Shown: positions 9,804 through 18,782, counted from the stretch's first letter. The stretch is 64,000 nucleotides of DNA from Gordonia terrae (GCF_001698225.1 NZ_CP016594.1:310001-374000); one strand, 5' to 3'. Numbers and translations are program-made. Notes: generated from the sequence alone by a model not told the origin.

Positions 9804-10572
9804 TGGTCCGGTGATCGGCAGTGGGGACGACACGGTGCTGGAGGATCGTGCGGAGACGGGCCGGGTCCCGGCCGACGACATCCCGCGTCCCCTGAACGGT
9901 GAGGAGAAGGCCCTCGTGGCCATCCAGGCCGGGATCGGTGGCCGCCCCGGCGTCCGTCCGGCCGCGCGCGGACTGTCGCACGTGGGTGAGCACGCACTGG
10001 GCTGGCTCGCCATCGCGGGTACCGGCTGGGCGCTGGCCCGCCGCCGCGGCGATGTGCGGGCGCAGCAACTCTGGCTCGAGGCCGGGGTGGGTGCCTTCGG
10101 TGCGCACGCCGCGTCGGTGATCATCAAGCGCATCGTCCGGCGCCCACGCCCGGCCCACCCGCAGATCGCGATCGGGGTGTCGACGCCGAGCAAACTGAGT
10201 TTCCCGTCCTCGCACGCGACCTCGACGACCGCGGCCGCGATCCTCATCGGCCGCGCCGCCGGCTGGGACCCGAAGGTGCTGCCCGCCGTCCTCGTGCCGC
10301 CGATGCTCGTGTCCCGCCTGGTGTTGGGTGTGCACTACCCGAGCGATGTCACCGCGGGCGCCGCGATCGGTGCCGCGAGCGCAGCGGCGGTCGTCGTGGG
10401 CGATAAGGTGCTGCTCGAACCCACCCGGAACAACCCGGACCCCGGGCGTGCCCGCCGTGCGGCGCGCGTCCTGGCCCGGCTCGGTCTCACGGCCGCAGTA
10501 CCCGGCGGGCCGCTGCGTCTTGCCGCGTCCCCCGTCATCGCGCGGGTGACACGACACAGGGAGAGTGCATGA
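9787..10572 (+). CDS. PAP2-superfamily phosphatase, proposed decaprenylphosphoryl-5-phosphoribose phosphatase
   Basis: The 261-residue membrane protein has the three type 2 phosphatidic acid phosphatase motifs: KRIVRRPRP, PSSHATS and SRLVLGVHYPSD. It corresponds by order and sequence to Rv3807c, between glfT2 and ubiA. Rv3807c is proposed to remove the 5-phosphate from decaprenylphosphoryl-phosphoribose made by UbiA, yielding the DprE1 substrate; loss of Rv3807c is tolerated in some species, so other phosphatases may share the job. GTG 9787 lies inside the glfT2 end; a second in-frame GTG at 9811 is possible. The last bases overlap the ubiA start in an ATGA. The N-terminal 50 residues are polar and poorly conserved. 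Confidence 0.85.
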   Translation: MSSESDGPVIGSGDDTVLEDRAETGRVPADDIPRPLNGEEKALVAIQAGIGGRPGVRPAARGLSHVGEHALGWLAIAGTGWALARRRGDVRAQQLWLEAGVGAFGAHAASVIIKRIVRRPRPAHPQIAIGVSTPSKLSFPSSHATSTTAAAILIGRAAGWDPKVLPAVLVPPMLVSRLVLGVHYPSDVTAGAAIGAASAAAVVVGDKVLLEPTRNNPDPGRARRAARVLARLGLTAAVPGGPLRLAASPVIARVTRHRESA

Positions 10573-11489
10573 GCGAGGAGCCGATCGAGCACGGAAAGGT
10601 TCTCGGACCACCGAAGAACCTGACGTCCGGGCTGATCAAGGCCGTCCGGCCGCGGCAGTGGGTCAAGAACGTCCTGGTGCTCGCCGCTCCGCTCGCCGCG
10701 GGCAACATCACCGACGCCTCGGTGCTGGCCTCCGCCGGCGTCGCCTTCGTCGCGTTCTGCCTCGCCGCGTCGAGCATCTACCTGGTCAACGACGCGATGG
10801 ACGTCGAGTCCGACCGCAATCACCCGACCAAGCGGTTCCGGCCGATCGCCGCCGGCGTCGTCCCGGTGACACTGGCCTACGTTCTCGCCGCCGTCCTGCT
10901 CGTCGGCTCGATCGGCATCGCCTTCCTGGCGAACTGGCAGACGGCCGTGGTCATCGCCATCTACCTGGTCATCCAGCTCGGCTACTGCTTCGGCCTGAAG
11001 AACCAGGCCGTCATCGACATCTGCATCGTGTCCTCGGGCTTCCTGCTGCGTGCGATCGCCGGTGGCGTCGCCGCCGAGATCGTGCTGTCACAGTGGTTCC
11101 TGCTCGTGATGGCCTTCGGGTCGCTGTTCATGGCGGCGGGCAAGCGCTACGCCGAACTCCAGCTCGCCGAACGCACCGGCGCCAAGATCCGCAAGGCCCT
11201 CGAGTACTACACGACCACCTACCTGCGGTTCGTCTGGACGCTGTCGGCGACCGCGGTCGTGATCTTCTACGGCCTCTGGGCGTTCGACAAGGGCTCTGAC
11301 CACGACACCAACGTCGCGTACGCCATCTCGATGGTGCCCTTCACGGTGGCGATCCTGCGCTACGCCGTCGACGTCGACGGCGGTGCCGCGGGCGAGCCCG
11401 AGGAGATCGCGCTCGGCGATCGTGTCCTGCAGCTGCTCGCCGTGGCGTGGCTGGTGTGTGTGGGTGTCGCGGTCTATGCAGTCAATTGA
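10569..11489 (+). CDS. ubiA: Decaprenyl-phosphate phosphoribosyltransferase (DPPR synthase)
   Basis: Transfers 5-phosphoribose from PRPP to decaprenyl phosphate, the first committed step to the arabinose donor DPA. The 306-residue integral membrane protein of the UbiA superfamily has about nine hydrophobic segments, the first Asp-rich motif NDAMDVESD (residues 74-82) and an N-terminal VRPRQWVKN typical of Rv3806c. The conserved GKRYAEL segment precedes the second half. The ATG overlaps the PAP2 stop, and the 3' end overlaps aftB by 14 bp. Sequence, length and gene order all agree with the mycobacterial enzyme. Confidence 0.95.
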   Translation: MSEEPIEHGKVLGPPKNLTSGLIKAVRPRQWVKNVLVLAAPLAAGNITDASVLASAGVAFVAFCLAASSIYLVNDAMDVESDRNHPTKRFRPIAAGVVPVTLAYVLAAVLLVGSIGIAFLANWQTAVVIAIYLVIQLGYCFGLKNQAVIDICIVSSGFLLRAIAGGVAAEIVLSQWFLLVMAFGSLFMAAGKRYAELQLAERTGAKIRKALEYYTTTYLRFVWTLSATAVVIFYGLWAFDKGSDHDTNVAYAISMVPFTVAILRYAVDVDGGAAGEPEEIALGDRVLQLLAVAWLVCVGVAVYAVN

Positions 11490-13548
11490 TGAGTCGCCAA
11501 CCGGTTTCCGGGCGCTGAACACCGGCCGCAACAAGGTTGCGGCCGTCAGTTTCGTCCTCGGCGCCGTCGTCGTCACCACCTTCTTCGCGATCGGTGCGTG
11601 GCAGCGCAGGTGGATCGCCGACGACGGACTCATCGTCCTGCGCACGCTCCGCAATCTCTTCGCCGGGAACGGTCCGGTCTTCAACGCCGGGGAGCGGGTC
11701 GAGGCCAACACCTCGACCGCCTGGACGTACCTGTTGTGGTTCTGGGCGTGGATCACCGACGGTCAGCTCGAATACGTCGCGCTCTGGGTGGCGCTGGTCT
11801 GTTCGGTGGCCGCGATCCCGATCGCGATGTACGGCAGCGCGCGTCTGTTCGGCACCCGGATCGGCGGGATCACCGGCGACGGTTGGACCCTGCTGCTGCC
11901 GTTCGGTGCCGTCATCTACATCGCCATCCCGCCCGCCCGCGACTTCGCGACCAGCGGATTGGAGAACGGCCTCTGCATCTTCTGGGCGGCCGTCCTGTGG
12001 TGCCAGCTCGTCGCATGGGCGCGTCGCGGCCCGCACGCGAGCCGCGGGAGCGCGGCGGCCACCCTCGCGCTGGCCTTCACCGCCGGTCTCGCCCCGCTGA
12101 TCCGGCCCGAACTGGCGATTCTCGGCGGCCTGGTGCTGCTGCTGGTCTTCTTCGCGCCCCTCGGTTGGAAGATGCGGATGGGTGTCGTCGTGGTCGCGGG
12201 TGCGTTGCCGGTCGGCTACCAGATCTTCCGCATGGGCTACTACGCCCTCCTGGTTCCCAATCCCGCCGTCGCGAAGGACGCCAGCGGTGCGAAGTGGGAT
12301 CAGGGTTTCGCCTACCTCACCAATCTCTTCGGCCCCTACGTGCTGGTGCTGCCGGTCGTCCTGGCCGCAGTCGCGGGCGTGCTGCTGATCGTCGGCGGCC
12401 GGATGCGGGCCACGGCGGCCGATGCCCAGCACTCCGACCCGGCCGACACCGGTGACGCCACCCCCTCGACGCGGTCGTCGCGTCTCGCAGGCTGGTCGCG
12501 TCGGCTGCAGTCCTCGACCGCGGTGGTCACCGTCGTGGTCCTCGCCGGCATCGTCCTGATCGTCTACTGGATGCGCCAGGGCGGCGACTTCATGCACGGA
12601 CGGGTGCTGCTGGTGCCGGTGTTCGTCACCCTGCTGCCGCTGATGGTCGTGCCGGTGACGATCCCCGCGCACGTCGGCGCGGCGTTCCGTCGCCGGCCGT
12701 CGAAGGACTCCGACTCGGTGATCTCCGACCCCGCGACCGACCCCGATCCCGTGCCGTCCGCGCCCGAGCCCGCGGATCGCCGTCGAGCGCGTGCCCAGCT
12801 CGTCGGTGCGATCGCCATGAGCGGCATGTGGATCACCGTCGTCGTCTGGGCGGTCGTGACGCATGCCAACGTCCTGCCGAACGCCGGCATCGACATCGGC
12901 CGCAGCGGCATCGTCGACGAGCGTCGGTTCTACGTCACCAACATGGGCAACGAGAACCCGGTCACCGCCGAGGACTACCTCGACTACCCGCGTATGAGCG
13001 CGATGGTCGAGAAGATCGACGAGTACCGCGAGGACGGCGGCGTGATCCTGCCGTCGTTCAACTACGACGAGTGGTACGTGGCACAACTGCCGGCCGTCAT
13101 GCCCAAGGGCGCCGAGCGGCAGGTGACCGTCTACTTCCTGAATTTGGGTATGACGAGCATGAACGCACCGCTGGATGTGCGCGTCATCGATCAGATGGGT
13201 CTGGCCTACCCGCTCGCGGCGCACACCGAGCGCCTCGAGGACGGCCGCATCGGGCACGACAAGATCCTGCCGAGCGAATGGGTCGTCGCCGAAGCAGGCG
13301 CGTACCCACGCCGTCCGGTACTGCCCGGGTACCTCGACGAGGATCTGGTCCGCCAGGCCCAGGTCGCGCTGCAGTGCCCGGAGACCAAGGACCGGTTCGC
13401 CTCGTTCGAGGCCCCCTGGTCCTTCGATCGCTTCAAACACAACCTGCGTCAGGCGTTCACCTTCAACAGCTATCGAATCCAGCGCGAGCCGGAGTACGAG
13501 ATCCAGCGCTGCGGGTTGGAGATGCCGCCGCCGGTCCACCCGCGCTAG
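11476..13548 (+). CDS. aftB: Terminal beta-1,2-arabinofuranosyltransferase AftB
   Basis: Adds the terminal beta-1,2-linked arabinofuranose residues of arabinogalactan from DPA at the outer membrane face, completing the sites for mycolylation. The 690-residue GT-C glycosyltransferase has about ten membrane segments in its N-terminal two thirds. The first external loop carries WIADDGLIVLRT with the acidic pair D49-D50, which corresponds to the catalytic aspartates. Further family blocks are ERVEANTSTAWTYL, PPARDFATSGLENG, RQGGDFMHGR and AHTERLEDGRIGHDK. The C-terminal soluble part ends with a Cys-containing RCGLE block. ATG 11476 sits inside the ubiA end; a longer frame upstream is only overlap. 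It matches Rv3805c in order and sequence. Confidence 0.95.
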   Translation: MQSIDESPTGFRALNTGRNKVAAVSFVLGAVVVTTFFAIGAWQRRWIADDGLIVLRTLRNLFAGNGPVFNAGERVEANTSTAWTYLLWFWAWITDGQLEYVALWVALVCSVAAIPIAMYGSARLFGTRIGGITGDGWTLLLPFGAVIYIAIPPARDFATSGLENGLCIFWAAVLWCQLVAWARRGPHASRGSAAATLALAFTAGLAPLIRPELAILGGLVLLLVFFAPLGWKMRMGVVVVAGALPVGYQIFRMGYYALLVPNPAVAKDASGAKWDQGFAYLTNLFGPYVLVLPVVLAAVAGVLLIVGGRMRATAADAQHSDPADTGDATPSTRSSRLAGWSRRLQSSTAVVTVVVLAGIVLIVYWMRQGGDFMHGRVLLVPVFVTLLPLMVVPVTIPAHVGAAFRRRPSKDSDSVISDPATDPDPVPSAPEPADRRRARAQLVGAIAMSGMWITVVVWAVVTHANVLPNAGIDIGRSGIVDERRFYVTNMGNENPVTAEDYLDYPRMSAMVEKIDEYREDGGVILPSFNYDEWYVAQLPAVMPKGAERQVTVYFLNLGMTSMNAPLDVRVIDQMGLAYPLAAHTERLEDGRIGHDKILPSEWVVAEAGAYPRRPVLPGYLDEDLVRQAQVALQCPETKDRFASFEAPWSFDRFKHNLRQAFTFNSYRIQREPEYEIQRCGLEMPPPVHPR

Positions 13549-13730
13549 TGCCACGCCACCGGGTGTCGAACCCAAGCACACGACACCAAGAGAACGCATA
13601 GAAAACACGGGGCCGAACCTGTGGAGTTGCCGTCCAACATCTCGGATCGGTAACGTCCCCGTGGGCGCGGCCGATAGAAAGGTCGTGACGGAGGTGTTCT
13701 GAACTGCTGGGACGCCGAAGTGACGGGGGT

Positions 13731-13746
13731 TGTGATCGCGATCACA
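13731..13746. promoter_or_regulatory. Perfect CRP/GlxR-type palindrome
   Basis: TGTGATCGCGATCACA is a perfect 16-bp palindrome and matches the cAMP-receptor (CRP/GlxR) consensus TGTGA-N6-TCACA in every fixed position. It ends 4 bp before a promoter-like -35 at 13751. A bound dimer would be centred about 47 bp upstream of the predicted transcription start, a position compatible with activation. Confidence 0.72.
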
Positions 13747-13750
13747 TGGT

Positions 13751-13779
13751 TTGTCACGTCCGGGGGCATCGAATAGGCT
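13751..13779 (+). promoter_or_regulatory. Putative sigma-70-type promoter of the first mycolyltransferase gene
   Basis: TTGTCA (13751-13756) and TAGGCT (13774-13779) are separated by exactly 17 bp. Transcription would start near 13786, leaving a leader of about 145 nt before the ATG at 13931. The rest of the 13549-13930 gap shows no gene. Confidence 0.6.
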
Positions 13780-13930
13780 CGCCGACGGTGAATCGCATGC
13801 GAGAACGACTCGTGAACGACGTCGCGCCGCGCAATGAGCCGGGGGACGAAAAATGTGTGACGCACAAGGACCGATCGGCCGCTAGGGACTACGAGTTCCG
13901 GCCGATCGGCTGAAGAGGGAGATTCTGTAC

Positions 13931-14920
13931 ATGCGTGAAGCTGCCACCGAGGCGCCGAGGCCTGCGCGCAACCGGATGAGCAACCGGTTGATCGCCGCAT
14001 TCGTCGCCATCCTGACAGTTGTCGGACTGACCGGTGTCGTCGCCGGCCAGGCCAACGCCCGGATCGGCGGAACGCAGGTCGGCAAGCAGGAGTTCTGGGT
14101 CAACGGCTGCGGGATGCCGAACGTGAAGGTCCGCGCCTGGAAGAAGCCCGGCAACTACAAGACCGTCATCCTCCTCGACGGCATGCGCGCCCAGTACGAC
14201 TACAGCGGCTGGGAGATCAACACCAACGTCCAGGAGATGGTCAAGTCCGGCGTCAACGTCGTCGAGCCCATCGGTGGACCCGCAAGCTTCTACACGGACT
14301 GGGATGCACCCAGCAACTTCAACCGGCAGCCCTACCGGTACCGCTGGAACTGCGTCATCAGCCGGACCCTGATCAGCGCGCTCGACGCCCGCGGCTTCCG
14401 CGTCGGACCGTCGAAGCGCTACGCCATCATGGGTCTGTCCATGGGTGGTAACGCCGCACTCGTCCTCGGCGCCCAGAACCGTCAGCACTTCGACCGCGCC
14501 GGCTCGCTCTCGGGCTACAACTTCCTGAGTGCGCCCGGTATGCGTACCGCCCTGCGTCTCGCGATGCTCGACGTCGACCCGAAGCCCTGGAACATCGACG
14601 CCATGTGGGGCCCGCCGTGGAGCATTCGCTGGTTCCAGAACGATCCCTTCTGGAACATCGGCCTGATGCGCGGCATGAAGGTCTTCGTCGGTTCCGGTAA
14701 CGGTCTCTTCGGCCGCTACAACGCACTGCCGAATGTGTTCGACGACCTGTTCAAGGGTTCGACCCTCGAGCTCCTCGCGTTCACGCAGTCCAAGGCCTTC
14801 GAGGCTGCGGCCTTCGTGCAGGGTGTGCCGCTGATGACCTACTACGCAAACGGCACCCACGCCTGGGGTTACTGGCAGGACATGATCTGGAACGCCAAGA
14901 ACCGCGGATTCTTCCGCTGA
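13931..14920 (+). CDS. Antigen 85-type mycolyltransferase (short form)
   Basis: Secreted esterase-fold enzyme of the FbpA/B/C family, which transfers mycolate between trehalose monomycolate, arabinogalactan and trehalose in the cell wall. A signal peptide covers about residues 1-45, with a second possible ATG at 13976. The mature part has LDGMRAQYDYSGWEI, the nucleophile in GLSMGG (S170) and the C-terminal histidine in NGTHAWGYW (H310). The position that holds the catalytic Glu in antigen 85 appears as Asp in FDD (about residue 275) by my alignment, which needs a real alignment to confirm. ATG 13931 has GAGGGAGA about 9 nt upstream. It has its own promoter and a strong terminator. In M. tuberculosis fbpA occupies this place after aftB. 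Confidence 0.88.
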   Translation: MREAATEAPRPARNRMSNRLIAAFVAILTVVGLTGVVAGQANARIGGTQVGKQEFWVNGCGMPNVKVRAWKKPGNYKTVILLDGMRAQYDYSGWEINTNVQEMVKSGVNVVEPIGGPASFYTDWDAPSNFNRQPYRYRWNCVISRTLISALDARGFRVGPSKRYAIMGLSMGGNAALVLGAQNRQHFDRAGSLSGYNFLSAPGMRTALRLAMLDVDPKPWNIDAMWGPPWSIRWFQNDPFWNIGLMRGMKVFVGSGNGLFGRYNALPNVFDDLFKGSTLELLAFTQSKAFEAAAFVQGVPLMTYYANGTHAWGYWQDMIWNAKNRGFFR

Positions 14921-14946
14921 TCTGACATCGCCGGTCCGCCGGCCGC

Positions 14947-14982
14947 ACGACGCCCCGCCCGGGTCACCGGGCGGGGCGTCGT
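14947..14982 (+). terminator. Strong intrinsic hairpin terminator
   Basis: Arms 14947-14962 and 14967-14982 form a perfect 16-bp GC-rich stem with a 4-nt GTCA loop, 26 bp after the mycolyltransferase stop. There is no U-tract, as is usual in actinobacteria. Confidence 0.8.
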
Positions 14983-15004
14983 CGTGTGTGGGCGCACCCA
15001 CCTG

Positions 15005-15108
15005 CTCCCTGAGGAGCGCCCGGAGCCTGCGGAGGGCGCGTCACGAAGGGTCTGGCGACCGAGGTTGCGAAGACCCTTCGTGACGCTCGCAAGCTCACTC
15101 CTCAGGGA
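15005..15108. repeat. Inverted pair of the CTCCCTGAGGAG...CACGAAGGG repeat
   Basis: The left copy (15005-15052) and the right copy (15072-15108, inverted) match at both ends: TCCCTGAGGAG outside and CGTCACGAAGGGTC at the loop side. They can pair into a long hairpin. The rest of the gap 14921-15287 carries the terminator above and the upstream region of the next gene, in which no firm promoter was identified. Confidence 0.75.
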
Positions 15109-15287
15109 TGGGCTGGCATATCAACTGTCACACAAATCCCACGTGTCACAGCGTGGCGTGGGGACAGGCTGCGCCGTGGCGTGTAAGAAACTCCTGAGGC
15201 GTTTGATACTTATGAGGCATGTGTGACTGACGGGGAATCGGTCACGGGTGCTGGCGCCGGTGTACAGGGGCGAAGGAGTTCTGGAGA

Positions 15288-16823
15288 GTGATGCGGCGAA
15301 ACAGTGGTACAGGCAAGGTCGACGCGCGACCGGCCGATCCAGGGCAGGATGGCGCGCGCCCGGCCGGTCGTCGGGCGACTCTTCGCCCGGTGAAGGCCGC
15401 CGCGGTCGCGCTGGCGACGGTCGCGGTACTCGTGATCGGTAACGGGCTCGCCGGGGCCGAACCCGCGCCGGCCCCGCCCGCCCCCGCGGCACCGCCCGCG
15501 GCGCCCGCGCCGCCGGCCTCACCCAGCGCGCCGGCACCCGCACCGCCGAGCTCGCGTGCCCCGGTCGCACCGGCGTCGGTCCCGGCCGCGCAACCCGCCA
15601 AGGTGACCAACACGTACTGGTACACCGACCGGCGAGTGGCCCTGTGGGTCTACTCCCCGGCGATGAACACCAACATCCAGGTGCAGATCCTGCTGGCCCG
15701 CGACTGGCACGCGAAGCCGAAGGAGAAGTTCCCGCAGCTGACGATGCTCGACGGTCTGCGCGCGCAGGACGATCAGAGCGGTTGGATCATCAACACCAAG
15801 ATCGTCGACTTCTACAAGGACAAGAACGTCAACGTCATCCTGCCGATCGGTGGCGAGTCGAGTTTCTACACCGACTGGAAGGAACCCGATCGCGGCAAGA
15901 ACTACAAGTGGGAGACGTTCCTCATGCGGGAACTGCCGCCCATCCTGGAGAACGATTGGCGGTCCACCGACGTCCGCGGCATCGAGGGGCTGTCGATGGG
16001 TGGCTCCGCCGCGATGATGCTCGCCGCGCGCAACCCCGGGTTCTACAAGTTCGCGGCGTCGTTCTCGGGAATCCTGCAGCTGAGTTCATTCGGTATGCCG
16101 CAGGCGATCCAGTTCGCGGTGCGCGACGGTGGCGGCTACGACTCGATGAAGATGTTCGGCCCGCCGTCGGACCCGGCCTGGAAGGAACACGATCCGTACC
16201 TGCTGGTCGACAAGCTGCAGGGCACGAGTCTGTACGTCTCGTCGGGCAACGGCATGGTCGGGCCCCACGACAAACCGTCCGACATCCCGATGCTCGCGAC
16301 CAACTACTCCGGTGTGGGACTCGAGATGCTGAGTCGCGTCACCTCGCAGCAGTTCGCGATCCAGTTGAATCGCAAGGGGATTCCCGGCCAGGCCAACTAC
16401 CGGCCGTCGGGTACGCACACCTGGCCCTACTGGGAGTTCGAGATGATGCAGGCCTGGCCGCAGGCCGCGGCCGCGCTCGGACTGTCGCGTGATGCGGTCG
16501 CATGCCGCGTCGACGGTGCCTTCCGCAAGGTCTGGGACGCCAACAAGGCGGACCTGGGAGGTTGCCTCACCCCGTCGTACCCGGTGGCGGGCGGCAAGGC
16601 CCAGGACTTCGCCGGCGGACGCATGTTCACCGGACCGAAGGGACCGAAGATCGTCACGGGCGCCATCGGTGGCGCCTACGTCGCCGCCGGCGGTCCGGCC
16701 GGTCGTCTCGGCAAGCCGACGAGCGACGAACTCCCGACCCGCGACGGCAAGGGCCGCGTGAACTACTTCGAGCACGGCCGGATCACCTGGACCGCGAAGG
16801 ACGGCACCAAAGTCCTCAAGTGA
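15288..16823 (+). CDS. Mycolyltransferase with C-terminal LGFP-repeat domain
   Basis: The 511-residue exported enzyme has a hydrophobic signal segment (about residues 36-55), a long Ala/Pro-rich linker (about 56-105), an antigen 85-type catalytic domain and a C-terminal LGFP-repeat region. The triad is complete: S236 in GLSMGG, E346 in GLEML, and H377 in SGTHTWPYW. The tail contains LGFP-like units such as GPAGRLGKPTSDE. This layout resembles corynebacterial Cop1/PS1-type mycolyltransferases, where the LGFP part anchors the enzyme in the wall. AAGGAG lies 9 nt before the GTG at 15288; ATG 15291 is an equally possible start. It follows a shorter paralogue, mirroring the fbpA-fbpD pair of mycobacteria, though the domain layout differs. 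It ends before a small hairpin terminator. Confidence 0.9.
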   Translation: MMRRNSGTGKVDARPADPGQDGARPAGRRATLRPVKAAAVALATVAVLVIGNGLAGAEPAPAPPAPAAPPAAPAPPASPSAPAPAPPSSRAPVAPASVPAAQPAKVTNTYWYTDRRVALWVYSPAMNTNIQVQILLARDWHAKPKEKFPQLTMLDGLRAQDDQSGWIINTKIVDFYKDKNVNVILPIGGESSFYTDWKEPDRGKNYKWETFLMRELPPILENDWRSTDVRGIEGLSMGGSAAMMLAARNPGFYKFAASFSGILQLSSFGMPQAIQFAVRDGGGYDSMKMFGPPSDPAWKEHDPYLLVDKLQGTSLYVSSGNGMVGPHDKPSDIPMLATNYSGVGLEMLSRVTSQQFAIQLNRKGIPGQANYRPSGTHTWPYWEFEMMQAWPQAAAALGLSRDAVACRVDGAFRKVWDANKADLGGCLTPSYPVAGGKAQDFAGGRMFTGPKGPKIVTGAIGGAYVAAGGPAGRLGKPTSDELPTRDGKGRVNYFEHGRITWTAKDGTKVLK

Positions 16824-16862
16824 GGAGTCCGGTGAGCGAGGCGGGATTCGACAGAAGAGGAC

Positions 16863-16884
16863 GGGGGCACCCGTCGGTGCCCCC
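16863..16884 (+). terminator. Intrinsic hairpin terminator
   Basis: Perfect 9-bp stem (16863-16871 with 16876-16884) and a CGTC loop, 40 bp after the mycolyltransferase stop. No other feature was found in the 16885-17120 spacer. Confidence 0.65.
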
Positions 16885-17120
16885 TAACCTCGACCGCACG
16901 TGTGTGCGGCCTGAAACTTCGCTGAGGAATCGGACTGTTTGTGCAGGTGGCGCGAGTGCGGCGGCCGGAATGCCCCCGCGCGGGCGGTAGCCTGACGTGG
17001 TGTGCGATGCGGGGTGCCCCTGCATTGCGATCGGCCGCAGGCCGGACGCGTGAGGTGTCGCCGGACAGATCGTCCGGTGGTGCGCGATCTCGACGGAGAA
17101 AGGTTCGGCAGGAAGTGGCG

Positions 17121-17657
17121 ATGACAACGAAGTGTGTGCGGCTGGTGCTGGCCGTGACGGGCCTCGCTCTCGCGCTCGGGTCCGTGTCGGCCTGCGCCGA
17201 CGACTCGACGGCCAGTGCGCCGATCACCAACAACCCGGTCACGACGACCTCGCTCTACTCGGCGGCGGAGTCCTCGACGAGCACGCCGGGCACGACCTCC
17301 GCAGAGGCCACCCCGTCCACGACCGGCGGCACGTCGGAGCTGCCCGCGACCGCGCCGAACCCCAGTACGAAGGTCCCGGCCAGTTTTCCCGGGCCCAGCG
17401 GCCAACCACTCGACGACAAGGCCCGCGCCTACCTGGCCGCGCTGAAGCAGCAGGACGTCACCTTCATGGGGGACAACGACAACTCGGTCGCCCTGACCAT
17501 GGCGAAGTATGTCTGCGGCGCCAAACAGAAGGGCACCGACCCGAGCATGGTGAAGGCCTTTGTCACCGCCTCCGTCGGTCCCGGTGCAGACAATGTCGAA
17601 GAAGCGAACGTGAAGGCCGACAAGGTCATTCGCGCAGCAGAACAGCACTACTGCTGA
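17121..17657 (+). CDS. DUF732 lipoprotein
   Basis: The 178-residue product starts with a basic residue and a hydrophobic segment that ends in the lipobox GSVSAC, so it should be lipidated on Cys26 or nearby. A Ser/Thr-rich linker (about 30-85) follows, then a compact C-terminal domain with two cysteines (YVCGAK and the final QHYC), typical of DUF732 proteins that form a disulfide-bonded helical domain. AGGAAG lies 5 nt upstream of ATG 17121. The stop is followed after one base by the lipase gene, so the two are coexpressed. Its function is unknown; its place beside mycolate export enzymes suggests an envelope role. Confidence 0.8.
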   Translation: MTTKCVRLVLAVTGLALALGSVSACADDSTASAPITNNPVTTTSLYSAAESSTSTPGTTSAEATPSTTGGTSELPATAPNPSTKVPASFPGPSGQPLDDKARAYLAALKQQDVTFMGDNDNSVALTMAKYVCGAKQKGTDPSMVKAFVTASVGPGADNVEEANVKADKVIRAAEQHYC

Positions 17658-17658
17658 C

Positions 17659-18672
17659 GTGGCCGCCCGTCGCAACGCCGCGGGCCGCACCCGCAAGGGT
17701 CCGGTTCGGCGGCTCGGCAAGTTCGCTCTGCTGCTCCTCGCGCTCGCGGCCATCGCGATCGTGCTCATCGTCGTGCTGGTCCTGGTGTGGCTGGCGCCCG
17801 GCCCCGCGCCGATCGGTCCCGGTGGGCCGCCGAGCACGCCGCCGTCCGGCGAACGTCCCGACGCCCAGCCCGCGGACTGCCCCGATGTCCTGACGGTCGT
17901 CATCCCCGGCACCTGGGAGTCGAGCGCGGACGACGATCCGTACAAGCCGTCGGCGAATCCGAACTCGCTGATGCTGCGCGTCTCGCGCGCGCTGTCGAAC
18001 GACTTCGCCACCTCGCGCACCGAGATCTACACCGTCCCCTACACGGCCCAGTTCCGGAACCCGACCAACCTGGCCGACCGGCAGGCCGACTACAACGTCT
18101 CGCGTACCCAGGGCTACAAGCGCGCGGCAGGCAAGATCATCTCCACCAACGAACGCTGCCCGTTGACCGGCTACGTGATCATGGGCTTCAGCCAGGGCGC
18201 GGTCATCGCCGGTGATCTCGCGAGCAACATCGGCAACGGCCGCGGCGTGCTCGACGAGAGCGACCAGGACCTCGTGCTCGGTGTCGGGCTCATCGCCGAC
18301 GGCCGACGCCAGCCGGGTGAACAGAACGACATCGAGCCGAGCCCCAACGGTGTCGGCGCGGAGATCGCGCTCGGCGGGATGGGCAATCTCGTACCCGGGA
18401 TCTCGATGACCGGCCCGCGCAACGGCGGATTCGGCGACCTCCGCGACCGGGTCCAATCCATCTGCGCGCCGGGCGATCTCATCTGTGACTCGCCGACGAT
18501 CGTCAATCCGCTGGCGGCGGTGTCGAAACTGGCGAACGCGGCGTCGAACCCCATCCACGCGATGTATGCGACGACGCGCTACTGGGAGAACGACGGCCAG
18601 ACCGCGACCCAGTGGATGTACGACTGGTCCAAGGACCTCATCCAGGACGCGCCCGCGCCCAAGCACAACTGA
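17659..18672 (+). CDS. culp6: Cutinase-like envelope lipase/thioesterase (Rv3802c/Culp6 type)
   Basis: Membrane-anchored serine hydrolase with phospholipase A and thioesterase activity in mycobacteria, essential there and linked to mycolate metabolism. The 337-residue protein has a basic N-terminus, one membrane segment (about residues 22-45), a short Pro-rich linker and a cutinase fold with CPDVLTVVIPGTWES. The nucleophile is S178 in GFSQGA, and the Asp/His region is GDLICDSP plus HAMYATTRYW. It aligns with Rv3802c along the full length, including the paired cysteines. The GTG at 17659 is only 1 bp after the lipoprotein stop. In M. tuberculosis the gene is next to fadD32; here an F420-type oxidoreductase gene comes between. 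Confidence 0.92.
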   Translation: MAARRNAAGRTRKGPVRRLGKFALLLLALAAIAIVLIVVLVLVWLAPGPAPIGPGGPPSTPPSGERPDAQPADCPDVLTVVIPGTWESSADDDPYKPSANPNSLMLRVSRALSNDFATSRTEIYTVPYTAQFRNPTNLADRQADYNVSRTQGYKRAAGKIISTNERCPLTGYVIMGFSQGAVIAGDLASNIGNGRGVLDESDQDLVLGVGLIADGRRQPGEQNDIEPSPNGVGAEIALGGMGNLVPGISMTGPRNGGFGDLRDRVQSICAPGDLICDSPTIVNPLAAVSKLANAASNPIHAMYATTRYWENDGQTATQWMYDWSKDLIQDAPAPKHN

Positions 18673-18782
18673 CCCTGGCTCGCCCGTCCGGACGACACCG
18701 GCCGGGCACCACCGATGCACCACCGGTCCCGTCGTCGAACTAACCGGCCGGTAACCTCGTCTGGCGGCGTCGGCCGATTCGT

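Noticed and set aside
15005..15108. Insertion sequence or transposon end
   Set aside because: Inverted copies are present but there is no transposase or target-site duplication; the motif belongs to a short dispersed repeat family.
15121..15165. Second CRP site upstream of the LGFP-type mycolyltransferase
   Set aside because: GTGTCACA-like fragments are present but no TGTGA-N6-TCACA arrangement.
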